The notes under the pieces were generated by a model. It saw nothing but the letters and a program-made list of their open reading frames with translations, ran no database searches and was not told the DNA's origin. A program made the position numbers and the translations under genes. From the NCBI GenBank assembly GCA_030041215.1, contig JASHOH010000173.1, positions 1 through 61,931 on the forward strand: DNA of 61,931 bases, in the 5' to 3' direction. The stretch comes from Candidatus Sulfotelmatobacter sp. (GTDB lineage: Bacteria > Acidobacteriota > Terriglobia > Terriglobales > Acidobacteriaceae). How positions within the stretch are numbered: the first letter of the stretch is position 1; each line of letters starts with the position of its first letter. Of the stretch, positions 25,525 through 32,725 are shown piece after piece.

Positions 25525-26190
25525 TTACGCCTGCGGGGGGGACTGCTGAGGCGGTTGTGCTTGCGAGGGTGGTTTGTCTACCGATTTTGATCGGCGGCTC
25601 CGGCGCATCACCACCCACAGCAGCAATCCACCGGTAATGGCTCCGAGAATCCAGGCGAAATGGGCCCGGAACAACTTACCCAGAAGGGTCACAATCTGCG
25701 GTCCGAAGCGCAGGGTCAACAGAGAAACCAGCAGAAAGCGAATGAATCGCGCGGCAAAAATCGCGGCAGCAAACTCGCGGAAGGGCATTTCGAAGGCGGC
25801 CGCGGCCAGCACAAAAATCTTGAAGGGCGTGGGCGGGGGCAGCATGCCAGGAAACATCAGCGCCCAGAATTTATGCCGCTCGAACGAGCGGTGAATTTGA
25901 AGAAAGCGCTCTTCTGAAATGCGCTTGCGGAGCACGGCTTCGCCGCCGGCATATCCGATGAGGTAAAGTGGGACGCTGCCGAGAACCGAGCCCAGCGAGG
26001 CCATGAGGACGTAAAAAAGCAGCCGCTTGTGATCGCGATAGACGTAGGCCGCGAGGATGGCATCGATGGGCATGCCGAGCAGAGCGGAGTCGGCGAAGGC
26101 GATGGCAAATGGTCCCCAGATGCCGAGGAGCTGAAGATGACTCCAAATCCAAGCCGTGTAGCGCGCCAAAATGTGGCCGATCGATTTCAA
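25525..26190 (-). CDS. VTT-domain (DedA/YqaA-like) membrane protein
   Basis: 221 residues with about five membrane segments. The VTT/SNARE-associated signature is seen in GSVLGSVPLYLIGYAGGEA, FPGMLPPPTPFKIFVLAAAAFEM and the following ARFIRFLLVSLL. DedA-type proteins are thought to move phospholipids or undecaprenyl phosphate across the membrane and depend on the proton gradient. The last 30 residues are a basic, Pro/Gln-rich cytoplasmic tail. It is divergent from the phosphoesterase gene across 164 bases. Confidence 0.9.
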   Translation of the reverse strand: MKSIGHILARYTAWIWSHLQLLGIWGPFAIAFADSALLGMPIDAILAAYVYRDHKRLLFYVLMASLGSVLGSVPLYLIGYAGGEAVLRKRISEERFLQIHRSFERHKFWALMFPGMLPPPTPFKIFVLAAAAFEMPFREFAAAIFAARFIRFLLVSLLTLRFGPQIVTLLGKLFRAHFAWILGAITGGLLLWVVMRRSRRSKSVDKPPSQAQPPQQSPPQA

Positions 26191-26354
26191 ACGGGTATTT
26201 CAGTTTACGTGAAAAGTCGTGCCCTGCTCAGGAAGCTTCAGCCAACGTGCTTCCGGTTTACCTGATAGTTACTCGGGTTACTTCCGGAGTTACCCTGCCC
26301 CGATTTCTGTGCAACTTTCATCGCCCCGTAACATAATCTTGCTACAACGGGAGC

Positions 26355-27164
26355 ATGGATCCGCATGTCTACAACACGCTGATCCTTTCGGACCTGCACC
26401 TCGGCGCGGAAACCAGCCGGGCGCGCGAGGCCACGCGCGTGCTCAAGGAGAATCGCTTCGAGCGGCTGATTCTGCTGGGCGATATTTTTGCCGACCTCAA
26501 TTTCGCGCGGCTCACCAAAGATCATTGGAAGTTTCTCGGCTACATCCGCAAGCTGTCGAATCCCAAGCGGAAAATTGAGGTCGTTTGGGTGGAAGGCAAT
26601 CACGACCACGGGCTGACGAATATCATGTCGCACCTGGTGGGCGTGCGCGTGTATCAGGAATATAAGTGGCAGTACAACGGACTGCGGCACATTGCCATTC
26701 ATGGACATCAGTTCGACGGCTTTCAGGTCAGCAATCTGCCGCTGAGCACGGTGGGGACGTCACTGTATTTGTTTCTGCAAAAGCTGGATTTCAAGAGCAA
26801 GCCCATTGTGCGGATGATTGACCGCCTGAATACGCGCTGGCTGCGGATGTCGTCGAAAGTATCATCGGGAGCGCTGCAGCACGCACGCCAGCGCAATGCT
26901 GACCGGATTTTCTGCGGGCACACGCATGAGGCAATACATGTGGAGCAGGACGGACTTCATTACTACAACACCGGCGGATGGGTCGATTCGCGCCTGACTT
27001 ATATCACGATCGACGAACGGGGCGTGGCCATTCACGAGTATAAAGATCTTGCGGAAGATGCCGCCGCAAGTCAGGGACAGCCGGATCGCGATCATGAGCT
27101 GATAGACTTCGCGGACGAGCCAGAAATCGTGGAACATCCTGAGTACCAGAAGGCCGGCCGCTGA
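26355..27164 (+). CDS. Calcineurin-like metallophosphoesterase, LpxH-like
   Basis: 269 residues with all five metal-site motifs in order: SDLHLG (12-17), GDIFAD (42-47), GNHDHG (81-86), HGHQFD (116-121) and CGHTHE (188-192). LpxH and relatives cleave UDP-2,3-diacylglucosamine or similar pyrophosphates at the membrane. The C-terminal 40 residues are acidic and family-variable. Only three bases separate it from the GT28-type gene, so the two are translated together and probably act on the same lipid route. I would not name it lpxH without a phylogeny. Confidence 0.9.
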   Translation: MDPHVYNTLILSDLHLGAETSRAREATRVLKENRFERLILLGDIFADLNFARLTKDHWKFLGYIRKLSNPKRKIEVVWVEGNHDHGLTNIMSHLVGVRVYQEYKWQYNGLRHIAIHGHQFDGFQVSNLPLSTVGTSLYLFLQKLDFKSKPIVRMIDRLNTRWLRMSSKVSSGALQHARQRNADRIFCGHTHEAIHVEQDGLHYYNTGGWVDSRLTYITIDERGVAIHEYKDLAEDAAASQGQPDRDHELIDFADEPEIVEHPEYQKAGR

Positions 27165-27167
27165 CGC

Positions 27168-28433
27168 ATGGTTCCACCGCGCAACCACTTCATCCTGGAA
27201 CAAAACGGCGTGAGCGCTGATGCCGCAAAGGGTGACGGCTTGGTCGCTGCGGCGTTGGAAAGACCCTACCGGCATAAGCGCAGATTGACGATTGTTTTTC
27301 ACGACGCTGGCGGAGGACACCGCAATGCCGCCGATGCTTTGAAGACAGTCTTATCCAGCCACGCGAGTCGCTGGGACGTTAGCCTACTTAACATTCAGGA
27401 ACTTCTTGATCGCCTTGATGTCGTTCGCAAGCTAACCGGGATTCGCATCCAGGAAACTTACAATCAAATCCTGCGGCGAGGCTGGACGCGCTTTACGCCG
27501 CAATTGCTCAAACTGCTGCAAACGACGATCCGCGTTTATCATCGGCCGATTATACGAGTGCTGCGCGAATATTGGGCGCAGCATCCAGCGGACATGGTGC
27601 TGTCTGTAATACCGCACTTCAATCGCGAGATAGCTGAGAGTCTCGAAGGGCCAAACCGGCCGACGTTTTTGACTCTGATTACCGATCTGGCCGATTATCC
27701 GCCGCGCTTCTGGATCGAGCGCGAGTCGGAGTACGTGATTGCCGGAACCGAGCGCGCGCGGCAGCAGGCCCTGGAGTTCGGTCTCGGTAAAGACCACGTC
27801 TTTCTGACTTCGGGAATGATTTTGAAGCCGAAGTTTTATCAGCCTATAACGCTCGACCGGGCAGCCGAGCGGCAACGGCTTGGTCTTGAGCCAGACCGCC
27901 CGACTGGCATTGTGCTCTTTGGCGGGTATGGTTCTCGCGTGATGGAGCAGATCGCGAGAAAGATCGACTCAAGCGGGGCGCGAGTGCAGTTGATTCTGAT
28001 TTGCGGGCACAATCAGAAGCTCGCGGCGAAACTCAAGGCCTTGCGTACAACAATGCCGAAACTCGTGGTGGGTTTTGCCAACAACGTCGAGTACTACATG
28101 GCTCTCTCTGATTTCTTCATCGGAAAGCCAGGACCTGGGTCGATCAGCGAGGCGCTGCAATTGCATCTTCCCGTGATTGTGGAATGCAATGCGAAGACGC
28201 TGCCGCAGGAAAGATATAACGCTCAGTGGGTGACTGAAAACAAAGTGGGGATTGTGGTTTCGAGCTTTCGGGAGATCGCAGCGGCAGTACAGGATTTACT
28301 GGAGCCGGATACGTTTCGAGAGTTGAAGCGCAATGCGTCCGCGTATTCGAATCATGCCCTCGAGGAAGTGCCGGAGATTTTGGAAATGTGCTGGAGCAGG
28401 CGGGAGGCCGCGGTGTCAGGTAAACAGTTCTAA
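27168..28433 (+). CDS. MGDG synthase-like (GT28) glycosyltransferase
   Basis: 421 residues. The N-terminal domain has the monogalactosyldiacylglycerol-synthase signature (DAGGGHRNAADAL, residues about 45-57) and VVRKLTGIRIQETYNQ. The C-terminal domain has LFGGYGSRVM, ICGHNQKLAAKL, VGFANNVEYYMALSDFFIGKPGPGSISEAL, the nucleotide-sugar site of GT28. Such enzymes add a sugar to diacylglycerol at the cytoplasmic membrane face. With the preceding phosphoesterase it likely makes a glycolipid; sugar and acceptor are not known. Confidence 0.9.
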   Translation: MVPPRNHFILEQNGVSADAAKGDGLVAAALERPYRHKRRLTIVFHDAGGGHRNAADALKTVLSSHASRWDVSLLNIQELLDRLDVVRKLTGIRIQETYNQILRRGWTRFTPQLLKLLQTTIRVYHRPIIRVLREYWAQHPADMVLSVIPHFNREIAESLEGPNRPTFLTLITDLADYPPRFWIERESEYVIAGTERARQQALEFGLGKDHVFLTSGMILKPKFYQPITLDRAAERQRLGLEPDRPTGIVLFGGYGSRVMEQIARKIDSSGARVQLILICGHNQKLAAKLKALRTTMPKLVVGFANNVEYYMALSDFFIGKPGPGSISEALQLHLPVIVECNAKTLPQERYNAQWVTENKVGIVVSSFREIAAAVQDLLEPDTFRELKRNASAYSNHALEEVPEILEMCWSRREAAVSGKQF

Positions 28434-28436
28434 ATC

Positions 28437-28617
28437 GATGTCATCGCGAACGCGGTGAAAGCCGCGAGAGGGATCCGACGTCAGCCGGGAAGCGTTCCCG
28501 CAGAAGACGAGCATTACCACGCTCCATCTACCTGAGATGTTCTTTTCCGCGCCGACGCCGTTTGACCAACGTCGCAAGGTCCCTCCAAGAGCTGCCGCTC
28601 TCGTTGGGATGACATGA
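28437..28617. repeat. Composite dispersed repeat with inverted ends (181 bases)
   Basis: Begins GATGTCATCGCGAACG...GAGAGGGATC and ends in the inverse orientation, GGTCCCTCC...GGGATGACATGA. The outer inverted ends ATGTCATC/GATGACAT make it look like a small non-autonomous element. A similar composite lies at 59729-59905. Confidence 0.65.
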
Positions 28618-28648
28618 TTAAGTTGAAATGCAATAGCTCGTCGAATTG

Positions 28649-29215
28649 TCAAAAGCGCACCACAATTCCAGTTGAAATCCGCAGGTTATTCTGGCTGGTT
28701 CCGAAAAATCTGGTATTCATGTAATCGCCCTGAAAGCGCCACGCTATGGGTTTGATGATTTTATAGTCGAGGCCACCGCCTAGCGCTGTGGCGAATGACG
28801 TGTCGGAACCTACACCATTGTTCACGCTTACGTGTCCTGCGCCGAACAGCGCTTCAGCGAAGGGGCGAAATTTTCTCACTGAGAACGAAACTCGCGGTCC
28901 GAACAAGAAGTTGTGTTCGGTAACATCGGCGCTGAAGGTGCAAGGCCCGCCCGGGCACACCACAAGGCTAGTTGGCGGACCAGCAAAGTTTTGCGAGCCG
29001 TAGTGGCTATCGAAATCAGCTACAAATCCTACCCAGGGAATCACCTTGCCTTCAACCGATGCTTCCCATCCGTTGGTGTTGGCGCGATCGATCGAAGAGA
29101 GGTCTGTCGTGTAAAAAGAATAGCCGAAGAATACGTTTCCGCTGGTTGGGACTTGCGCGGCCGCGAGGTCCGTAAAGAGGACGAGCACAGACACTACGAA
29201 TCCGAACTTTCGCAT
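28649..29215 (-). CDS. Small outer-membrane beta-barrel protein
   Basis: 188 residues with a signal peptide (MRKFGFVVSVLVLFTDLAAA-Q). The rest shows the alternating strands of an eight-stranded opacity/OmpA-like barrel: NVFFGYSFYTT, WVGFVADFDSHYGS, FLFGPRVSFSVRKFRPFAEALFGAGHVS, ALGGGLDYKIIKPIAWRFQGDY and a terminal phenylalanine (IVVRF) as needed for BAM recognition. Function unknown. It reads in the same direction as the genes to its right but 74 bases beyond alr, so co-transcription is possible. Confidence 0.82.
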   Translation of the reverse strand: MRKFGFVVSVLVLFTDLAAAQVPTSGNVFFGYSFYTTDLSSIDRANTNGWEASVEGKVIPWVGFVADFDSHYGSQNFAGPPTSLVVCPGGPCTFSADVTEHNFLFGPRVSFSVRKFRPFAEALFGAGHVSVNNGVGSDTSFATALGGGLDYKIIKPIAWRFQGDYMNTRFFGTSQNNLRISTGIVVRF

Positions 29216-29289
29216 AACGTTTTACCTTTCCTTTCTATGCTGGCATTTTTCAGGAATGTTAGATGCTGTGGGAGTCGAATCCGTTCAAA

Positions 29290-30459
29290 TCAGGAGTACT
29301 TTCTCGGTACACGTTTGGAAATATTGCAGAGAATCTCATAGGGAGAACTGTTGGCGAGGCGGGCATGTTCGAGGGCATCCACGCTGAGCCCTTCGTGCGC
29401 CCCCAGAATAATGACTTCGTCGCCTACATCGACGCCGGGAATGCCGGTGACGTCGACGAGTGTTAAATCCATCGAAATGCTGCCGACTATAGGAGCGTAG
29501 TGGTCGCGGACGATCACCCGGCCGCGATTGGAGAGCTGCCGGTTGTATCCATCGGCATAGCCTACGGGCAGCACGGCGACGCGGGCCGGCGCCTTGGTCA
29601 CGTAAGTTCCGCCATATCCGAGAGCTTGATTTGCGGCGAAGTTCCGCAGCGAAAGAATGCGCGTCTTCCAGGTCAAAACCGGCTTGACGGGAAGGCGCAA
29701 TGTTCCGCCGGTGACTTCGCGGCCGGCGCGCTGGAACGGCAGATAGTATCCGTAGAGCGCAACTCCTGGGCGGACCATGTTTTTTCGGGTCTCGCGGCGC
29801 GAGATCAGCGCGCTGGTGTTGGCCATGTGAATCAAGCTCGGATCGAAACCAGCCTTGCGCACCATGCGCTCAGCTTCGTCGAAATTGCGCTCCTGCTCGG
29901 TCACGGAGGGGGCGTCCATGATTTCGGAGGAAGCCAGATGCGTGGAAAGGCCTTCGAGAACAAGATGCGGCGCGGCGCTGAGCGCGTTCAGAACGGCGGG
30001 AAGTTCGGCCAGCGCAACGCCCAGGCGGCCCATGCCTGTGTCCACTTTCAGGTGCACTGCGTGGCGAATGCCGGCTGAGGCGGCGGCTCGCTCTAGAGAT
30101 TCGATGTGCCAGGGTTCCCAAACCGTGGGCGCGAGGTGGAGGCGGACAATTTCGCATTCTTCGCCGCGCCAGAAGCCGGTCATGAGAAGGATGCGCGAAT
30201 CGATGCCAGCCTCGCGCAGAGGGATGGCTTCATCGAGCGATGTTACGCCAAGCCACTTTGCGCCTTCGGACTCGAGTGCGTGCGAACATTCGACCGCGCC
30301 GTGACCATAGGCGTCGGCTTTGACGACGGCGCATACGGTCACACCCGCGCCTGCGTGTTTTACGACGGTGCGGAAGTTTTGCCGCAGATTGGCGAGAGAA
30401 ACTTCAGCCCAGGTGGGCCGGGTTGCCACGCGGCTCAAGATTTCTGCGGTAGTCGCCAC
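29290..30459 (-). CDS. alr: Alanine racemase
   Basis: PLP-dependent interconversion of L- and D-alanine, providing D-Ala for peptidoglycan. The 389-residue product has the cofactor lysine K47 in AVVKADAYGHG, the fold-III barrel, MVRPGVALYGYYLPF, the catalytic-tyrosine region LGYGGTYVT and the C-terminal beta domain with VGSISMDLTLVDVTG. Length is normal. A CACAGAG-type repeat lies upstream (30529-30652), separating it from the tonB-like gene. Confidence 0.95.
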   Translation of the reverse strand: MATTAEILSRVATRPTWAEVSLANLRQNFRTVVKHAGAGVTVCAVVKADAYGHGAVECSHALESEGAKWLGVTSLDEAIPLREAGIDSRILLMTGFWRGEECEIVRLHLAPTVWEPWHIESLERAAASAGIRHAVHLKVDTGMGRLGVALAELPAVLNALSAAPHLVLEGLSTHLASSEIMDAPSVTEQERNFDEAERMVRKAGFDPSLIHMANTSALISRRETRKNMVRPGVALYGYYLPFQRAGREVTGGTLRLPVKPVLTWKTRILSLRNFAANQALGYGGTYVTKAPARVAVLPVGYADGYNRQLSNRGRVIVRDHYAPIVGSISMDLTLVDVTGIPGVDVGDEVIILGAHEGLSVDALEHARLANSSPYEILCNISKRVPRKYS

Positions 30460-30528
30460 GGAGTCGATTATAGAGGTTGTGGGGCGACATCTGAGGTTAC
30501 GCTTGGGCTACTGCTGCGAAGGGCGGCC

Positions 30529-30652
30529 TCACCACAGAGTCACAGAGAAAAACCTAAAGGCAGCAAACGGCTGTGACTTCCGCGAAAGTGGAGCTTTCGA
30601 GTCGCAGATTTTCTAGTTGAGATTTCTCTGTGACTCGGTGCCTCTGTAGTGA
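30529..30652. repeat. CACCACAGAG/CTCTGTAGTGA inverted-repeat element, 124 bases
   Basis: Left arm TCACCACAGAGTCACAGAG, right arm TTTCTCTGTGACTCGGTGCC then CTCTGTAGTGA, inverted to each other around a core of about 75 bases. Same arms as the elements at 49566 and 50995. Confidence 0.75.
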
Positions 30653-30688
30653 ATATCGTATTGCCCGCGCAAGCATGTCTGCCTGGTA

Positions 30689-31420
30689 TCAGTTTCCTCC
30701 CAACGAGAAGTTTACGGTGATCTGCGTCTCCACCTCGATCGGCTCGCCGTTTAGAATGTACGGCCGGTAGCGCCATTGGCGGACGGCCTCGACTGCGGCC
30801 TCTACCAGCATGGGAGGACCTGATAGTGCTCTCAAGTTCTCAATCACACCTTGCTTGCTGATTACTGCTTGCAGCAGCACCTGGCCCTGAATGCGGGCGC
30901 TTTTGGCCAGGGGAGGGTAAGTCGGAACAACTTTGTAGGCCAGGCTGCCTTCGCTCATTTGCGAGACGTGAAACGGTGGGGCTTTGGGCGCGGGCGCCGG
31001 CGTTGTCGGCATGATCGGACGTACCGCAGTTCCCGGAGACCCGAGGATTCCGTCGGAAACTCCTGAACCCATCGCCCCTGGAATGTAAGGACCAGCCCTG
31101 CCCGCAAATTGCGGTGCTGGTTCCTCATCAGCGGCCGGCCTGCCGAAGCGATGCTGCGCCGACGGCCGCAGGATGATGGCTGTAGAGCTGCGATCGATTG
31201 CGCCAGCGCCGGAGTGCGGCTTTGTTTGCGGAGCTTCTCCGGGTTGACCCAGACTGACGGGCGCAGAAACATGGTGGAACGAAGGCAATCCGGTGAAATG
31301 AAGAAGCGGAACAATCAGCAGGATGGCAACTGCAACCGCCTGCAAGCCGAACGATGCGAATGTGGTGAGTCCTAGCCGCGAACGATCCTGCCAGGATGAA
31401 TTCACTGTGGTGGTGAACAT
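30689..31420 (-). CDS. TonB-family energy transducer
   Basis: 243 residues from the ATG at 31418-31420, which has GGGAGGACGCC upstream; the frame extends to 31504 but that part overlaps the terminator region. A membrane span (about 23-42) is followed by a Pro/Ala-rich periplasmic linker. The C-terminal TonB domain is at about 160-240 (VVPTYPPLAKSARIQGQVLLQAVISKQG, AVEAVRQWRYRPYILNGEPIEVETQITVNFSL). It should couple the proton gradient to outer-membrane receptors; ExbB and ExbD are not in the window. Confidence 0.9.
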   Translation of the reverse strand: MFTTTVNSSWQDRSRLGLTTFASFGLQAVAVAILLIVPLLHFTGLPSFHHVSAPVSLGQPGEAPQTKPHSGAGAIDRSSTAIILRPSAQHRFGRPAADEEPAPQFAGRAGPYIPGAMGSGVSDGILGSPGTAVRPIMPTTPAPAPKAPPFHVSQMSEGSLAYKVVPTYPPLAKSARIQGQVLLQAVISKQGVIENLRALSGPPMLVEAAVEAVRQWRYRPYILNGEPIEVETQITVNFSLGGN

Positions 31421-31487
31421 GGCGTCCTCCCTGCCTGGGTTACTGCTAAAGACACCGGAGGCCATCACGAAGATGAAGAGAACAGAC

Positions 31488-31518
31488 AAAAAAAAACCGC
31501 GCATGGTGCGCGGCTTTT
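31488..31518. terminator. Bidirectional rho-independent terminator between tonB-like and ompH genes
   Basis: Stem CCGCGC (31497-31502) / GCGCGG (31508-31513) with an A-run on the left and CTTTTT on the right. Read on the minus strand, it ends ompH transcription 36 bases after that gene's stop. Confidence 0.8.
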
Positions 31519-31553
31519 TGGGAACTTATCCGACACCTGCGGTGTCGCGGAAA

Positions 31554-32327
31554 TTACTTCGGTTGCTGTTGCTGCGTGGTGGGCGGAGTCGCCGGCTTGG
31601 GAGCGGGCGCCTTGGGAGCGGCCGGCCTAGGTGCAGACGCTCCCTGTGGGGTCGGCGCGGCAACGCCAGACTGCACGTTATAGGCATCGACCACGGCGCG
31701 GGTGATGTCGCCGGTTTCGCCATACCAGAGGATTGGGCTCTGTGGCCACGGATTCGAAGTGTCAACGATCATGGCAAAGCCGTTGTCCTGCGCGTGCTTC
31801 ACGATGACTGGGGCCATCTTTTGCAGGATGCGCTGGAACATGTCCTTCTGCTGGTTCTGGGCGTCTTCCTGTGCGTCCTGGACAGCGCGATCGAACGCCT
31901 TTTTCTTTGTCTCGATTTGCTTCACGAGGGTGGCGCGCGCCTCTTCGTTCAGCTTGTCGCCCTGAGTTTGCAGTTGCTTCTGCAACGCCTCGAGTTCATC
32001 GTTTTCCGACTTCAATTCGTTTTGTTTGGGCTCGAGCTTTTTGCGCAGAGCGTCCATGTCGCGCTGGCCCTCATTGCAACCGAGGACGGCCTGCTCAATG
32101 TTGATGGTCCCAACCTTGGTGCCGGCGCCGGTTGGAATCGTTGTCGAAGGCGTGGTGGGCGAAGGCGATGCTGCTGCTGCCGAGGACGAAGGTGCCGCCG
32201 GCAGATTGCTGGCCGGCGTGGTGCTTCCGGCTTGAGCTGTGACAAAAATGGGCAGCGCGGAAAGGGCCAGGCTGCCGATCAGAAAGGCACGCAAAATTGT
32301 GGACGAAGGCAGAAACTTGCTTTTCAT
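31554..32327 (-). CDS. OmpH/Skp-family periplasmic chaperone
   Basis: 257 residues. A signal peptide (cut near VTAQA) precedes a low-complexity Ser/Ala/Pro/Thr stretch (about 33-70). The Skp domain (VGTINIEQAVLGCNEGQRDMDALRKKL) then leads into a charged coiled coil (about 95-165) and the closing strand segment GFAMIVDTSNPW. An Ala/Pro/Gln-rich tail ends it. Skp holds unfolded outer-membrane proteins for the BAM machine, consistent with its place directly after bamA. The Ser/Thr and Pro/Ala low-complexity ends are longer than in E. coli Skp. Confidence 0.92.
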   Translation of the reverse strand: MKSKFLPSSTILRAFLIGSLALSALPIFVTAQAGSTTPASNLPAAPSSSAAAASPSPTTPSTTIPTGAGTKVGTINIEQAVLGCNEGQRDMDALRKKLEPKQNELKSENDELEALQKQLQTQGDKLNEEARATLVKQIETKKKAFDRAVQDAQEDAQNQQKDMFQRILQKMAPVIVKHAQDNGFAMIVDTSNPWPQSPILWYGETGDITRAVVDAYNVQSGVAAPTPQGASAPRPAAPKAPAPKPATPPTTQQQQPK

Positions 32328-32571
32328 CGGATCGATTTAAACTCCTTGGAACTTATTCTTGGAACCTGGGTTCCGGGAACCATTTACCCTAATTGGCAAC
32401 GCTGGGCCGCAGATGCGAGGTGCGAATTCCCCTGTACTCGGTTTGATGCGGCGGCGGCCACCCTCAGACGTTATCGGCCATCGGCGTACTGGACAACCAG
32501 CGTCACACGCCGGGGTTGCGGACGTGTCGTCCACCCCTGATCAGCTTTCTGCAATGGTGTGGATCAATCAA

Positions 32572-32601
32572 ATTATAGAGAGGCTGTGCAGCGTGCGTCA
32601 A
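32572..32601 (-). promoter_or_regulatory. Strong sigma-70 promoter of ompH
   Basis: On the minus strand TTGACG (32601-32596) and a perfect TATAAT (32577-32572) are 18 bases apart. Start of transcription near 32565 leaves a leader of about 240 bases before the ompH ATG. It lets ompH be expressed apart from bamA. Confidence 0.65.
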
Positions 32602-32659
32602 ACGGAGGTAGTGTCGGTAGTGGTGCAATTTGCACACTATACAAGTTTCACTACACGCA

Positions 32660-32705
32660 AGATCCCTCGCCCCGCTGGTAAAAGCGCGGGGCTTCGGGAT
32701 GACGC
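32660..32705. repeat. Dispersed GATCCCTCGCC...GGGATGACGCC repeat
   Basis: Inverse orientation of the GTCATCCC family, with CCCCGC-TGGTAAAA-GCGGGG-type hairpin inside. Nearly the same sequence as the right part of the copy at 44798-44876. Confidence 0.7.
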
Positions 32706-32725
32706 CGGTCATCAGTTCCCCTTTC

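Larger units (their letters stand above)
32328..32725. other. Intergenic region between bamA and ompH with a promoter and repeats
   Basis: Contains the ompH promoter (32572-32601), a dispersed repeat (32660-32705) and, close to ompH, overlapping GGAACC-TG-GGTTCC and GGTTCC-G-GGAACC palindromes (32361-32380). A 65-codon minus-strand frame here (32337-32534) has no coding features I trust. Confidence 0.6.

Noticed and set aside
31323..32540. 405-codon plus-strand frame across ompH
   Set aside because: Antisense to ompH and crossing its terminator and promoter; leucine/arginine-rich shadow.
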